Shown: positions 27,116 through 38,075, numbered from the stretch's first letter. The stretch is DNA of 64,000 nt from Pseudomonas hygromyciniae (GCF_016925675.1 NZ_CP070506.1:3470501-3534500); one strand, 5' to 3'. Notes: generated by a model from the sequence alone, not told the origin. A program made the numbers and translations.

Positions 27116-30100
27116 TCAAAGACTCAGGTCGATGCCAACGACACCGTTGGAGTAAATAAACTTCAGGAATGTATTCGTAAGCCTCATTGTTCCGAGCCCT
27201 GCAATATTTCCGTTCATTTCAAATGTCCCATCAAAAGACAACCTCCAACCAGAAACGCCGGCCACGTAGTTGTTCGACTGGATGTAGTTACCGATCATTG
27301 CGTTGGTAATCATGCCTGTCTGAATTACGGCAGAATTGATAAACACCTGCCCCCCGGAAACCACAAACGGCAGGATCAACTGCCCGCTGGCCTCATCGAC
27401 AATGGCGAAGCGTTGAGCGAACGCGATGATCTCCGATGTGTCGCCGTCGGAGCCCATAGAAAGCCCAGCCATAACCTTCTTGCCGTTGGAGATGGTTTCG
27501 ACCTTCAGCGTCTTCATGGCCGAGACCTTTCCGTCGGTCTCGGTCAGGACTCGGTTTGTCTCCTGGATCGCCGCCGTGTTTTCGCCCGAGACCGCCTGAA
27601 CAGTTTCAACCTTTTCAGCCAAAGCTTTATCCGCATTGGCCAGCGCAGTCGTTTCAGACTTGAAGGCCGCTTCATTGCTTGCAACCTTGGCCCCCATCGT
27701 CGTAACCCTTTCAGCCAAGGCCGAGGTGGCTGTTGCAGAGGCCGTGGACACGTCGAGAATGCTCGCGGCGTTTTGCCCTATTTTGGCCTCCAGCACGTCG
27801 GATCTGACGGACTGTGCAAAGTCGCGCTCGGCAATAGCAGACATCAAAGACCAGGCTCCGGCAGATGAAGTGCTGTCGCCTGCGCTGCCCTCCTCCGAAC
27901 CCGCAGAGTCAGACTTCACCAACGCATAAACCCCGTCCAGCTTCTCAGCGGTAGCCGTGACCTTGCCATCCACTTCCTCGATAGAGGCCTTGTTCTTACT
28001 GATCTCCAGAGCCATGGCCGCGTTGGTTTCGGCGATGGTGCCCAAGTTGAACCAGTAGTTGGCGTTCGGCGGCGAGGTGTCGACCGGTACCGCCGTAGTT
28101 GCCTGGAACAGTTGCTGCCCTGCTCGCACCATGTCGCCCTTGGCGTAGGTCTTTGTGGACACATACTCCAGGGCATCGACTACTTCCGAGATCAGGTCTT
28201 CCAGCTCCTGCTTGGCCTGCTCCAGACGGTCATTCACAGACCCAGGCCCATCACCAGTGATCAGGTCGATCTCTTCGCGCAGGCTTTGGTACAGCGCCCC
28301 CTTACCGATCTTCTCCGCGAAATACTTGTCGTATTCAGTCTGGTCCGAACTGGCCTGGCCATTGACCGCACCAGGGATCGGGAAGAACGGCCCGACGTTG
28401 CCGGTACGGTCCACCAGCCGCGCCCAGAAGAACAGACTCGCCCCCGCCAGCAGGCTGTGCATTTCGTGCGTGGCCTGCGGGTAGCTGAAGTCGCTCAGCT
28501 TGATCGCCGTAGTCAGGTCCGGCGACTCGCTATACCAGAGCTCCGTGCGCTGGGTGTCCTCTGCACCTGGTGGAAAACCCCACTGGATGCCGATGCCGTA
28601 GACCAGGCTGGTGGTGGTCAGGAACGCGACCGCCGGCGGTAGGCCAACCTTGCCTTCCAGGTTGGTCAGGTTTGAGCTCTTCCAAATCGAAGAGATCTCA
28701 AATGCGCTCACTGAACGTACCCGGGCCAGATAGGCGCCCGAGTAGATGCCCGTAACGTCCACGCTCGTCGAGCCAGTGCGCTGCAGCTTGATCCAGTTGC
28801 CGCTGTCCTTGCGCCACTCCACGTCATAGGCGACAGCGCCAGCAACGGCGGGCCACGAGATGTTCATGGTGTTGATGGCCAGGCCCTGGTCGATCGCGAC
28901 GTTCGACGTGATGTTGACGCTCGCCGGCGCCGGAACCACGGTGATTGGCACAACGCTTATCGGCCGTTCTTCTAGGCGCGCGCCGGTGTCGATGTGCGCG
29001 AACTTGCTCGGGTCGTACTGCACGGCCGAGATTTCAAAGACGCCGGGCTCCGGCCGGGCCACGCTCACCACCCTGTACAGCGGGATTGCGAGGTCATCGG
29101 CATCCAGCGCCCACACCAGCTCAGGTTCCGGCACCACGGAGTAAGCAACAGTCACGGTGACCTGCCGGCCGCTGACTAACTGCACGGTGCGCCCCTCACA
29201 CTTACCGTCGGGCAGGTTGAGGATCAATCGGTCACCGGGCTTGGCCTGGGTGTCGCGGTCCAACTTGATGACCTTGCCGTTCACCGCCGAGATGCGCCCG
29301 CCCACCGGCCGACCGGCCAGCAGTTCGTCCGCGATCGGGATCACGTAGCCAGGCAGCGGAATGCGCCCGTCGAGGCCGACCTTGAAGGTGACCGCCCGAT
29401 CCTTGGAGTTTGTGAGCAGCGCCCATTTACCGCGGCGCTGGGCCTCCGACTCGCGGGTACACCCGATTGCACTGATCTCCAGCGGGTTATCGCCGTAGCG
29501 TCGCTGAAGCTTCTGGTCAGTAACCGCGGTGACGTCTGTGTCGTAGTTATTCGCCGGATTGTCGTAGCTGATCAGCACGCGGCTGTAGCGGGTGCGCTCC
29601 GACGCGCTGGAGTAAGTGAACTTGCCGTCGATGACGTTCGCCCGGGTGTAGGCGAAGTCAAAGTCAGTGGCGCGTGGCATATCCGAGAGGGTAAACACCT
29701 GGCCTTGGGCCCAATAGGTCATGCCTCGGTAGATTGCCGAGATATCGCGCAACAGCGACCAGGCATCGGCCTTGCTCTGCAGGTTCAGGTTGCAGATAAA
29801 GCGCGGCTCCTGGCCGCCCTTCCCGTCCGGCACCAGTTGGTCGCAGTACTGGGAAATTCGGTAGAGCTCCCACTTGTCCACCATCCACGGCTTGATACGG
29901 CGGCCGAGACCGAAGCGGTCAGCGGTGGTGATGTCGTAGGTCATCCAAACCGCGTTATCGGTCCAAGCTTGCTTGAATGTGCCGTCCCAAATCCCCGTGT
30001 ACGATCGAGCCACAGGGTCGTAGTTGCTCGGGACCTGCATCTTCTTCAGCTTGGTCTCAACGGTCACCGCCGGGATGCTACGGAACTGCTCAGCCGAAAA

Positions 30101-30799
30101 CTCGATATAGAGCAGCGCAGTGTTCGGGTACCGAATCTTTGCGTCGATCACTTCCGTGAAACCAGTAATCTGCATGGTGTCGGCGATTTTGTTGTTGTTC
30201 TGATTGGCGGTCAGCCGAGTAACTTTTAGCAGCCAGCCCGTAGTCGCCTTCGGTAAATTGATTCGTCGGGTACGCTCGTAGGTGCTGGTGGTTTTGCCGT
30301 CGACAGCCTCGCTCAGGACTTCCTGATACGCGCCGCCGTCAGTGGCCACCTCAACTTTGTAGGCGATCCGATATCCGTTGATGTTGCCACCAGCGTCAAT
30401 GGACTGAAGCATCGGCCAAGCAAAACGAACGCGCACCGCTGAAAGCTGAGTGTTGCTGATTGCCCGAACCCACGGCGTACCGCTACGCAGCTCGGTGCTG
30501 ATGGTGGTTTCGTTCTCAACAGATGGAATGCCCTGGATATAGATCTGATCCACCGCACCGGTGCGCCACTCCCACTTCACGTTGGGAAAGTTCATGTTCC
30601 CCTGCGGGTCTTGCAGTGGTGTGTTGTCGAGGAAGATGTCTCGCGCCGTTGGCGTGCCTTCAAACTCACCCTCGCCCACAGCGATCAGCATCTTGGCAAT
30701 TGCGACAGAGCGCAGGCTATCCGGAGCTTCAGTTGGCGTTTTCGGCTTATCTTCGCCGCCTTTGGCGCCGTGGATATCAATCTTGCGTGCTGCGCCCAT
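27116..30799 (-). CDS. tail tip attachment protein J (host specificity)
   Basis: 1227 aa, the size of lambda J. N-terminus RKIDIHGAKGGEDKPKTPTEAPDSLRS and the ISVGEGE-like block (IAVGEGEFEG) are typical. The middle has fibronectin-type beta domains; the C-terminal third has long helical heptads (around 27550-28200) and a DUF1983-like end. It forms the central fibre that binds the host receptor and triggers DNA ejection. The start follows a hairpin and GGAGGAAAGC. Confidence 0.9.
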   Translation of the reverse strand: MGAARKIDIHGAKGGEDKPKTPTEAPDSLRSVAIAKMLIAVGEGEFEGTPTARDIFLDNTPLQDPQGNMNFPNVKWEWRTGAVDQIYIQGIPSVENETTISTELRSGTPWVRAISNTQLSAVRVRFAWPMLQSIDAGGNINGYRIAYKVEVATDGGAYQEVLSEAVDGKTTSTYERTRRINLPKATTGWLLKVTRLTANQNNNKIADTMQITGFTEVIDAKIRYPNTALLYIEFSAEQFRSIPAVTVETKLKKMQVPSNYDPVARSYTGIWDGTFKQAWTDNAVWMTYDITTADRFGLGRRIKPWMVDKWELYRISQYCDQLVPDGKGGQEPRFICNLNLQSKADAWSLLRDISAIYRGMTYWAQGQVFTLSDMPRATDFDFAYTRANVIDGKFTYSSASERTRYSRVLISYDNPANNYDTDVTAVTDQKLQRRYGDNPLEISAIGCTRESEAQRRGKWALLTNSKDRAVTFKVGLDGRIPLPGYVIPIADELLAGRPVGGRISAVNGKVIKLDRDTQAKPGDRLILNLPDGKCEGRTVQLVSGRQVTVTVAYSVVPEPELVWALDADDLAIPLYRVVSVARPEPGVFEISAVQYDPSKFAHIDTGARLEERPISVVPITVVPAPASVNITSNVAIDQGLAINTMNISWPAVAGAVAYDVEWRKDSGNWIKLQRTGSTSVDVTGIYSGAYLARVRSVSAFEISSIWKSSNLTNLEGKVGLPPAVAFLTTTSLVYGIGIQWGFPPGAEDTQRTELWYSESPDLTTAIKLSDFSYPQATHEMHSLLAGASLFFWARLVDRTGNVGPFFPIPGAVNGQASSDQTEYDKYFAEKIGKGALYQSLREEIDLITGDGPGSVNDRLEQAKQELEDLISEVVDALEYVSTKTYAKGDMVRAGQQLFQATTAVPVDTSPPNANYWFNLGTIAETNAAMALEISKNKASIEEVDGKVTATAEKLDGVYALVKSDSAGSEEGSAGDSTSSAGAWSLMSAIAERDFAQSVRSDVLEAKIGQNAASILDVSTASATATSALAERVTTMGAKVASNEAAFKSETTALANADKALAEKVETVQAVSGENTAAIQETNRVLTETDGKVSAMKTLKVETISNGKKVMAGLSMGSDGDTSEIIAFAQRFAIVDEASGQLILPFVVSGGQVFINSAVIQTGMITNAMIGNYIQSNNYVAGVSGWRLSFDGTFEMNGNIAGLGTMRLTNTFLKFIYSNGVVGIDLSL

Positions 30800-30816
30800 G
30801 CTTTCCTCCAGGTAAT

Positions 30817-30839
30817 GAAAAGCCGCCTCATGGGCGGCT
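30817..30839 (-). terminator. hairpin terminator in leader of gene J
   Basis: AGCCGCC/GGCGGCT followed by U-rich bases on the minus strand, then GGAGGAAAGC and the J start. Confidence 0.6.
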
Positions 30840-30858
30840 GCGGTGCTTCAGTTTCTGG

Positions 30859-31461
30859 CTACATCTGGTCTTCGGCATAGATTGCGGCGCTGATGATCGC
30901 CCCGCCCACCCGACGCTTGCCGTAGCAGAGCGGTACCGGGTTGCCAGATGCAGTGGTGTTCTTGGCACTGCCGAATGCGTAGCCAGGGGTGTTCTCTGGG
31001 GCTGCGCTGGTCTTGAGGCCGCCGGCCTGAGGGCTGAGCATTTGAATCGCGCCCCCAATAGCCATTGAGCCGCCTCCCATGCCGACCGCGAGCGCCGTAG
31101 CGGCTGACCACCCAAGCGGGTTCCACCACGCCAGCGCCACAATCACAACACCAATGATGGTTTGAAGAAGCCCAGCGCGCTTGCTGCCACAAATCACTGG
31201 AGCTATACGAATGTCGCCGGAGCCGCTGTAGCCGAGCTCTTTCTCTTCAAGGTTTTTACTTCCCCTGAAAACCGCGAACTCGATACCTCTAGACTTTGCG
31301 TTCGACAGGAATCGCTCGAATCCAGGGATCTGCACGCAGAGTGCCTTGATAGCCTCTGCTGGCGAGCGCACAGATAGCCTGAACGAACGGCCAAACTGCC
31401 GAAGTTGTCCGTAAAGCAAAATCGTGGTCATCGGTTGATATTCGATAGCTAATGCGGCCAT
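30859..31461 (-). CDS. tail assembly protein I
   Basis: 200 aa. Lambda I family: an N-terminal ubiquitin-like part (TTILLYGQLRQFGRSFRLSV..SPAEAIKAL) and a hydrophobic Gly-rich segment (TIIGVVIVALAWWNPLGW..AVGMGGGSMAIGGA). It acts in tail-tip assembly with K and L before J. A hairpin plus GGAGAAAGG lies in its leader. Confidence 0.85.
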   Translation of the reverse strand: MAALAIEYQPMTTILLYGQLRQFGRSFRLSVRSPAEAIKALCVQIPGFERFLSNAKSRGIEFAVFRGSKNLEEKELGYSGSGDIRIAPVICGSKRAGLLQTIIGVVIVALAWWNPLGWSAATALAVGMGGGSMAIGGAIQMLSPQAGGLKTSAAPENTPGYAFGSAKNTTASGNPVPLCYGKRRVGGAIISAAIYAEDQM

Positions 31462-31478
31462 TACCTTTCTCCAGCTGT

Positions 31479-31500
31479 AAAAAAACCACCCGTAGGTGGT
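31479..31500 (-). terminator. hairpin terminator in leader of gene I
   Basis: ACCACC/GGTGGT stem followed by seven U on the minus strand, immediately upstream of the ribosome site of gene I. Confidence 0.6.
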
Positions 31501-31517
31501 TTGTTGGTATGCCTTGC

Positions 31518-31874
31518 CTATCTAGCGCAAGACCTCACTACATCGGTGACTCTCTCGAGCGGAGATTGCCAGGTTCTATAGAAGTGGTAGCGCACGGTTG
31601 ATCCGTTTTTGCTGGGAGTCACATCAACCAGATGCAGCGGCGCCTGCGCATCCGGGGCCAGGATCGTGTAGTTATCACCTGATGTTTGCAAAGTTCCACC
31701 GATCCCCGCGCCAAGCACCGTGGTGCCCTGCCATCCATCTCGAATGCACTCAGCAACCGCCTTCGCTGGCTTGCTTGATTTCAGGGACAAAAGTGGCGGG
31801 TTGCTTCTGGTATCGCCAACGCTGGCACACCCCGCCAACATCGCCACCGCTACCGCCGCTATCAAAATCCGCAT
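31518..31874 (-). CDS. prophage lipoprotein, possible superinfection-exclusion factor
   Basis: 118 aa with signal peptide and lipobox MLAGC (Cys16). Mature part is small, mixed, with two more Cys. A lipoprotein gene inserted between tail genes K and I is not part of the tail; in other siphophages, lipoproteins at such positions (for example Cor of phi80/N15) block receptors against superinfection. That role is inferred from position only. Confidence 0.6.
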   Translation of the reverse strand: MRILIAAVAVAMLAGCASVGDTRSNPPLLSLKSSKPAKAVAECIRDGWQGTTVLGAGIGGTLQTSGDNYTILAPDAQAPLHLVDVTPSKNGSTVRYHFYRTWQSPLERVTDVVRSCAR

Positions 31875-31957
31875 GTCGTTCCCTCTTTGGTTTGGCGGGA
31901 CTGTAGCACTGGGAGACCAGATGCAAAAAGCGTAGCGTTGGGATGGGCTCTACACAC

Positions 31958-32467
31958 TTAACTTTCGGTGTTCTTTACTGATGATTTTCGAGGCTTAGAC
32001 TTGATGATCACCTCAATCTGATCAGCATCCACGCGATAAGCCTTAGCGAGCTCATCGATTGCTTTCTCCATAGAGAATAAGCCATCAATTTCACTCTGAG
32101 GCCTTATGCGTACAGGGTTGCCGACTTCAAAAAAATCGTCACTTTCAAACTCATGTACGAACGGCCAGCTCCCTTCCCGTCGTACACTCTCATAAGCCTT
32201 GTAAGCGGCTTCATACTCCTGGCTTATGCAGTCCAGTGACTTCGCGCTTTGAAGTCTAACAATCACTGATCCATCACCGTCTGGATCTATTACCACCTCG
32301 CGGATCTTAGCTACCAGTTTCGGCTCTTGTTTTTCGCATAGGATTAGGTACTTGGCACCAACCAAATCATCAATTTTAATGGATCCTGAGGGCTTCAGGC
32401 TTCCAGTCATGGAAATACTGGCTTTCAGCTCTTCTGAAAAAGTGTTCGAAGTTATTGTCTTGACCAT
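31958..32467 (-). CDS. hypothetical cargo protein
   Basis: Start at ATG 32467 (MVKTITSNTFSEELKAS). 169 aa, no signal peptide, mixed alpha/beta, C-terminus rich in Lys (KSKPRKSSVKN). Lower GC than the tail genes. Family not recognised; probably a cargo gene in the tail module. Confidence 0.5.
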   Translation of the reverse strand: MVKTITSNTFSEELKASISMTGSLKPSGSIKIDDLVGAKYLILCEKQEPKLVAKIREVVIDPDGDGSVIVRLQSAKSLDCISQEYEAAYKAYESVRREGSWPFVHEFESDDFFEVGNPVRIRPQSEIDGLFSMEKAIDELAKAYRVDADQIEVIIKSKPRKSSVKNTES

Positions 32468-32600
32468 CTCATTGCTCGCCACGAAAAAACCGAGAGTAGC
32501 TTGATCCTGTCCAGGCATCCAGTGTGGATGGAATGCCAGTGGCAGTGCTACGGCTCGCGATAGTAGGCTCGCCCGTCAATAACCTCTCAAGGGACTGAGC

Positions 32601-33128
32601 ATGAAACAAGATATTGATTCGAACCACTTCAATCGCTGGCCATATATTCCAGAGCTACGCGATGACGGAGACCGAAACAATGGCGGCATAGATCTAATCG
32701 AAAACCCAGATAACATTGCGCTCATCCACGAGGCAACCGAAGAAAACGGACTTCGCCCTCTACTCGTTGAGCTGAACAAGCCTGATGGAAGACTCATGTC
32801 TCTCGGCTGCGCATCGGGATTGGATGGAAGTTATGACTCGTATGTCGAGTTCACACTTCGAGACCATTCACTTGCGATAAACCAGAATGAGCTTGAGTCA
32901 ATTTACTCTCGCTGGCTGGATTGGCAAAACGAGGTGGACGCGAAACACCCAGGCTTTGCCAAATCTCTTCGTGAACATTCGGTATGGGAAACTCGCACAT
33001 TTTCACTCCGTGGAAACGAGCCGCAACATCTGATAACCGTCTACCATCGCGCGCCGGATGAAGCGAATCATCGAACTCTTGCTGAGTACATGGTGATTTT
33101 TCTTCGTTCACTTGAATCATCCTCTTAA
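32601..33128 (+). CDS. hypothetical cargo protein (plus strand)
   Basis: 175 aa from ATG 32601. Acidic, no TM. On the opposite strand to the late operon and between tail genes, so it is probably expressed in the lysogen from its own promoter. Converges on the tail gene K with a four-base overlap. Family not recognised. Confidence 0.55.
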   Translation: MKQDIDSNHFNRWPYIPELRDDGDRNNGGIDLIENPDNIALIHEATEENGLRPLLVELNKPDGRLMSLGCASGLDGSYDSYVEFTLRDHSLAINQNELESIYSRWLDWQNEVDAKHPGFAKSLREHSVWETRTFSLRGNEPQHLITVYHRAPDEANHRTLAEYMVIFLRSLESSS

Positions 33129-33895
33129 GACTCTGCGCGGCATCTCGCATCTTTGTGCCTGAGGATCAGGCGTGTCCGGTCATGCCATGGGCCGCCGTAG
33201 ACAATGATCTCGGACGGCCTGCCGTACAGATGGTGCAGCAAAAAGGGGCCAGGCCCGAAGGTGCCCGACTCTTCCTCTGGTAGCGCCGGATCGGTACCCA
33301 GGTAAATGCCGGCATGGTTCGGGTGAACCGTGCGCCCGACCTGCATAACGATCATGTCGCCGCGCTGAGGGCTGTCTACGCGCACGAAGCCTGCCTCCTC
33401 GTAGTTCGCCTCGTACAAGCTGGTGTTGTCGGCGCCCTCCCACCATCCATCGGCGCGCTGGAAGGTGTCGAACGCCAAACCCCATTCGCGCTGGTACCAG
33501 TCAGCGCAGACCTGCCAACAGTCCCAGGCGCAGTGTACGAACGGACGATTGAGTAATGGTGTATGACCGGTCGGCGTGATCGTGCGTAGGTCGCCCTCAG
33601 GCCAACTCAGGATGTGCCAGGGCAAGGCTGTGGCCTCGCACATTGCCAAGTCATGAGGTGACGGCCTGCTGGTTGCGTCCGGGTGCGAGTGAACGATGCC
33701 GATAACCTCACCCAGGTCTTCCGCCGCAGCGTAGTCCTCGGGGTCGAGCCTGAACTCCTCGCTCGGTTCCGTGGAGATGTTTCGGCACGGGAAGTACTTC
33801 TGCTTGCGCCCGATGGCGAGCAGCAGGCCACAGCACTCTTTCGGATATTCCGCCGCCGCGTGCGCCTGGATAGCCGCAATGATGTGCTTGCGCAT
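33125..33895 (-). CDS. tail assembly protein K (JAMM + NlpC/P60)
   Basis: 256 aa from ATG 33895. The N-terminal Mov34/JAMM metalloprotease domain has Glu20 and the H-x-H...S..D metal site (residues 69-82, HSHPDATSRPSPHD). The C-terminal NlpC/P60 domain has Cys126 (AWDCWQ) and a later His (HPNHAGIY). Lambda K family; processes or assembles the tail tip and may open peptidoglycan. Confidence 0.9.
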   Translation of the reverse strand: MRKHIIAAIQAHAAAEYPKECCGLLLAIGRKQKYFPCRNISTEPSEEFRLDPEDYAAAEDLGEVIGIVHSHPDATSRPSPHDLAMCEATALPWHILSWPEGDLRTITPTGHTPLLNRPFVHCAWDCWQVCADWYQREWGLAFDTFQRADGWWEGADNTSLYEANYEEAGFVRVDSPQRGDMIVMQVGRTVHPNHAGIYLGTDPALPEEESGTFGPGPFLLHHLYGRPSEIIVYGGPWHDRTRLILRHKDARCRAES

Positions 33896-33897
33896 GG

Positions 33898-34650
33898 TCA
33901 GCTCCGGGCAATCAGGGAAACGGCGGGGAATCCACCGAAGGACAGTTCGTTGTTCTCGCCGAAGCGCAACTTGCAAGACGACAAGCAGCCCTTGCACTGG
34001 TCCAGGGCCGGGTCGTCCGTGGGGTTGTCCTCGTCGTCGAACATCGCCGCACCGGTGTAGCCACAGTCTGGCCCCCGGTAACCATTGGTCATGGCCCAGT
34101 GGCAGAACGTCGTCATTTGGCGCCCGGGCAGACCGTGGTTGTCGATCTCGCCAGGGGAAGACAGCTCCCAGACCACGGCCTCGCCGTCCTCACTGGTTTT
34201 CTGGTCGATGTACCAGATCTCCAGCGCTTCCTGGGTCGGATCGGCTGTCGGGTTTCCCTCTGGGAAGTTCGTTGAATCCAGGTACTTGGCCAGCGTCTCG
34301 CGAACCGTCAGCTTGAACTTGAGCAGGTCCTCGAAGGCGAGGCATAGCGCGGTGACCCGCCCATTCACGTTGCCAGCGGCGAAAGTCGGTCGAGAGGCTG
34401 TGCCATCGCTGCTCGAGGAAACACCCTCAATCTGTACCGGCCAGGCCGCGTACTCCTCGCCCTGCCACCAAATCGACTTGGCCGGCAGATCCTCACCAGA
34501 ATGCTCGTAGGCCACCAGCTCTTCGGGCGTGTGCGGAATAGCGTGCCCGTGAAAGCGCAGGTAATCCGCGCCATACTCGGTCCCGTCAATTTCAAACAGG
34601 CGAATCTCGCCGCCAGGCTCCAGTTTTTGGATGTCCGTGATCAGTGCCAT
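33898..34650 (-). CDS. minor tail protein L
   Basis: 250 aa. Conserved start ITDIQKLEPGGEIRLFEIDGT and a C-terminal Cys cluster (CHWAMTNGYRGPDCGY, CKGCLSSCKLRF) that in lambda L binds an iron-sulfur cluster. Tail-tip hub assembly. Immediately upstream of K. Confidence 0.9.
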   Translation of the reverse strand: MALITDIQKLEPGGEIRLFEIDGTEYGADYLRFHGHAIPHTPEELVAYEHSGEDLPAKSIWWQGEEYAAWPVQIEGVSSSSDGTASRPTFAAGNVNGRVTALCLAFEDLLKFKLTVRETLAKYLDSTNFPEGNPTADPTQEALEIWYIDQKTSEDGEAVVWELSSPGEIDNHGLPGRQMTTFCHWAMTNGYRGPDCGYTGAAMFDDEDNPTDDPALDQCKGCLSSCKLRFGENNELSFGGFPAVSLIARS

Positions 34651-34661
34651 GGGCGGTTATC

Positions 34662-35000
34662 TCAGGGGTGAAAGGTTTGCTGAAAGGTGGCGGTGATGGC
34701 ATAGACCTGGCCGCCGCGGTGCACAGGCTTGTAGCCGTTACACTTGTAGAGGCCAAGCTCACCTAGGGGCGGCGTCCAGAGGAACGCCTTTGCCCCCTTG
34801 TGCCGATCAAGGAACGCCTTGATTAACAGAACCCGGGGCTTGGCACCGGTGAAGGTGAGCGGCCAGGACTGGGACTGGTTGTTGAGGCCGTCCTCGACCG
34901 ACTGCTCGTACCCGTCCCCGAACTGCTTGGTGCGGACGCGCTGGGCGACATCCCCTTCCGCGCCCTTCTCCGTCTCCCAGATGAATCGTTCGATGGCCAT
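34662..35000 (-). CDS. minor tail protein M
   Basis: 112 aa. Pattern of lambda M/DUF2460-like distal tail proteins: RTKQFGDGYEQ, LTFTG, FLDRHKGAKAFLWTPP. Overlaps the tape measure gene by one base. Confidence 0.85.
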   Translation of the reverse strand: MAIERFIWETEKGAEGDVAQRVRTKQFGDGYEQSVEDGLNNQSQSWPLTFTGAKPRVLLIKAFLDRHKGAKAFLWTPPLGELGLYKCNGYKPVHRGGQVYAITATFQQTFHP

Positions 35001-38000
35001 CAGCGCCCCTTGATTGCTTTGTTGATGACGCCGCCTTGGCGCATGTCCTTCGTCCGCAGCTCCAGGTACTTCTGCTCGACGAACGTTGCCAGCTCTTTGC
35101 CGAACAGGTCGTAGCCAGGGTCGTCGGAAGAGGACGACGCGTTGCCATCGCCATCGATGTGCACCTCGACATTGATCTGGGTAACGCCCGACCCGCCGCC
35201 GCCCATTGCCATTACACCCAACTTGCCGCTGGAGGTTCTGGTCAGCGGCATAATTGCCTCTTCTCCTGCCTCACCCATTACCCCTGTCTTACCGTTGGCC
35301 ATACCAAAGGCCGTCGGCTTGCTGACAATGGAGTTGGTGAACGCACCGCCGTCGGCGAACATCTGAATGCCGCCAGACCAGGCGCCACCCTTTGCCTGGG
35401 TCACACCGGACCAGCCAGCCAATACTTCAGGGCTATACCCGGCCGCTGTCGACCCTGCTGATGTCGCGGCGCCGCCGCCAAAGTACGAACCAGCAGCAGA
35501 GACCCCCATGCCCACGAGGGACCCGAGAAGGCCAGAGGCTGCTTGTCGTGTCGCGATGCGAGCCATATCCGCCAAAATCGACTTGGTGAAGTCAGCAAAC
35601 GAGAGCTTCCCGGTCATGGCGAAGTTGACGATTGAATCCTCCATCGAGCTGAACGCGTTGCCGAACAGGCTCTTGGTCTGCCCTGCGATGTTTTGCGCCG
35701 AATCCAGATAGTTTTCCCAGGCCGCTGTCGCGCCCTTCGTCCAATCGCCCTGAGCGGCCTCCACATCCGCGTAGTTTTGCCGGATCTGGTCGGTCGCCTT
35801 CTTGTTCGCGTCGGCGAGCGCCTGCGATTTGCGGGTGAACTCTTCGTCCGACATCTTGCGCGACGGATCGGAGCGCTGGTTTTCCAGTTCCAGCGATTGC
35901 TGAGCAAACCGGTCTTGCTGGCTGTTCAACTGCGCGTTGAGCGCGTTCTGGCGATCTCCCTGGCCAACGCCGAGCACCGCCCGCTGCCCCGCAAGCTCCA
36001 GGGCCCGCTGCTGCTGCCCTAGCGCCTGCACGTACGAGCTGATCGCCCGCTCCTGCTTAGCGAGTCGCCCGGTCTCATTGGTAGCCAACACCTCTAGCTG
36101 GCTGTCGGCGTCCTTCTGCGCCTTTACCATCCCTGCGCGCGCGTCGGCTATCTTCTGGTCGAGTTGGATGCTTTGCGCTGCCGATGTGGTCTTCTTGCCC
36201 TTGGCGGCTTCCAACGCCGCAATCTCGGCCTCGTACGCTGCCGTGGTCTGGTCGAGCTGATTGCCGATCAGCGCCTGGCGCCGCAGCAGGTAATCAGCCT
36301 CTGAAAGCAGGCCGGCCTTCTGCGCCGCGTCCAGTTCCTTCTGGTAGTTTTTTGTAGGTGTCGGTGATGGCAGCCAGGTCGTTCTTGGCGCTGTTGAAGC
36401 TGGTCAGGTCGACCTGGGTGCCGGGCGCTTTGGGGTCTTTGAACTTGGCGTTGATGTTCGCTATGTTCTTATCGACAGCGTCCTGCTGTAGGCGCGGATC
36501 GTTTGGCGAAACCTTTCGGATATCAGCCAGTTGCTGCTTGTAGTCCTCAAGCTCTTTGGTCCGCTTTTGCTCATTGGTTAACGACGACTTGGTCAGCGCG
36601 TCAACTTTGGTCATGGCAGTAACGGCCGCACCCTGTGCCTTGGCCTGCTCGCCCTCCCACTTGGCGATATCTTCCTGGGCGGCTTTCTCATCTTCCAGCA
36701 TGTTCAGGCGGTTTTGCCGGAACTCGATCAATGCATCCTTGGACTTTTGGTTTTGGAATAGGCCATCCATGCCCTGGGCTTCAGCCAAGCCAGCGCGGGC
36801 ATTTTCGATGTCCGCGTTGATATCTCGGCGGCCGGCATTTTTGAGGCCATCGGCTGCCTGAGCAACCGCGTTATAAGCCCTCTCCCAAAAACTGAGGTTC
36901 TCCAGGATCTTCGGTGTGCGCTCATTGATGGCATCGGCGTACTGCTCTGTGGCCAGCTTCACCGCGCCGGCGTGATCACCTTGCTCTTCCAGTGCGGCAA
37001 TCTGCGAGTAAACCGAGGCCGTCAGGTAGTGATACTGCTCGTTTAGTGCAGCAGATGCCTTTACCGGGTCGTCTGCCAGCTTGGAGAACTCGGCGACCGT
37101 CTCGCTCACCGCCTTGCCGGTGGCTTCCTGCATCGAAACGGCAGCCTGGGTGATGCCGGTGAAGCTCTCGCCGGCGATCTTTCCGTTACCAGCCAGCAGG
37201 GCCAAAACTTCGGCGGCCTGCCCGGTCGTGCCGACAGTGGCACTCACCTGCCGGGCCATATCGCCAAGCTGCCCAGCACTGATGCCGGCGTAGTTACCGG
37301 TGAGGATCAGTGATTTGTTGTAGCGGTCCTGCTCCTCACTACCTTTGTAGTAGGCAACAGCTAGGCCGCCAACGGCTGCTGTGGCCAGGGCCAGCGGCCC
37401 CAGAATGGCAAGCAACCCCGCTGCACCCGCCCCGGCGCCCGCGCCCAACTGAGCCACGGCGCGTACGCCGCTACCCCAGTCGCCAGACGACAGCGCGTTG
37501 CCCAGCTGAACAACGTTTTCCTGCGCCTGGCGCGTGCCGAGCCGCAGCTTGTCGAAACCGGTAGCCGTCTTTTCGAGCTTGGCGTAATCCTTGTCGATCT
37601 TGCCCAGGGCCTTGTTGTAGTCCTCCTGGCTCAGGCGCCCCTCGTCCAGATGCTTACCAAGCTGCTCGACCTGAGTATCCAGCTTCGCCAGAGCAGCGCG
37701 GGCCGGGTCGATGGCACCCAGAAGGCTGTTCAGGGCCTTCTGCTCATCCAGGGCAGACTTGGCCAGAGCCACCTGCTGCTTGTCGAGCTGCGCGGAGATC
37801 TTCGCCGCCTCGGCCTCGCCATAGACGCCATTCTTGGTCAGCTTGGCGAGTGCCTCACGCTGCTTTGCCAGGTCCTGTGTGGTCTTGGCACTGGTGGAAA
37901 GCGATTTCTCCAGCGCCTGCATTTCGTTCATCAGCGAAACGGCGGACTGCTCGGCCCGGCCGCCGGCCTTCGCCATTTCATCCAGGCTCGTTTTTGCCTG

Positions 38001-38048
38001 GATCGCATCGGCCGAGTCGATCTTGACGCCGAGTTCTGCAATGTTCAT
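35000..38048 (-). CDS. tail tape measure protein, one frameshift
   Basis: Lambda H family, about 1015 aa when joined. The first frame (38048 to 36294) has the typical coiled-coil start (VKIDSADAIQAKTSLDEM), a hydrophobic middle (AGAAGLLAILGPLALATAAVGGLAVAYY) and long helices; the second (to 35000) has further heptads and a Gly-rich end (GVMGEAGEEAIMPLTR). At 36349-36354 an A6 run on the coding strand needs one A removed to continue Y-K-N-Y-Q-K-E-L-D-A. As written the protein would be cut to about 584 aa, which would prevent normal tail assembly. Tape measure genes have no programmed shift here, so this is mutation or sequence error. Confidence 0.9.
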
Positions 38049-38075
38049 CGACTCACCTTGAATAAGTGCCCGTGG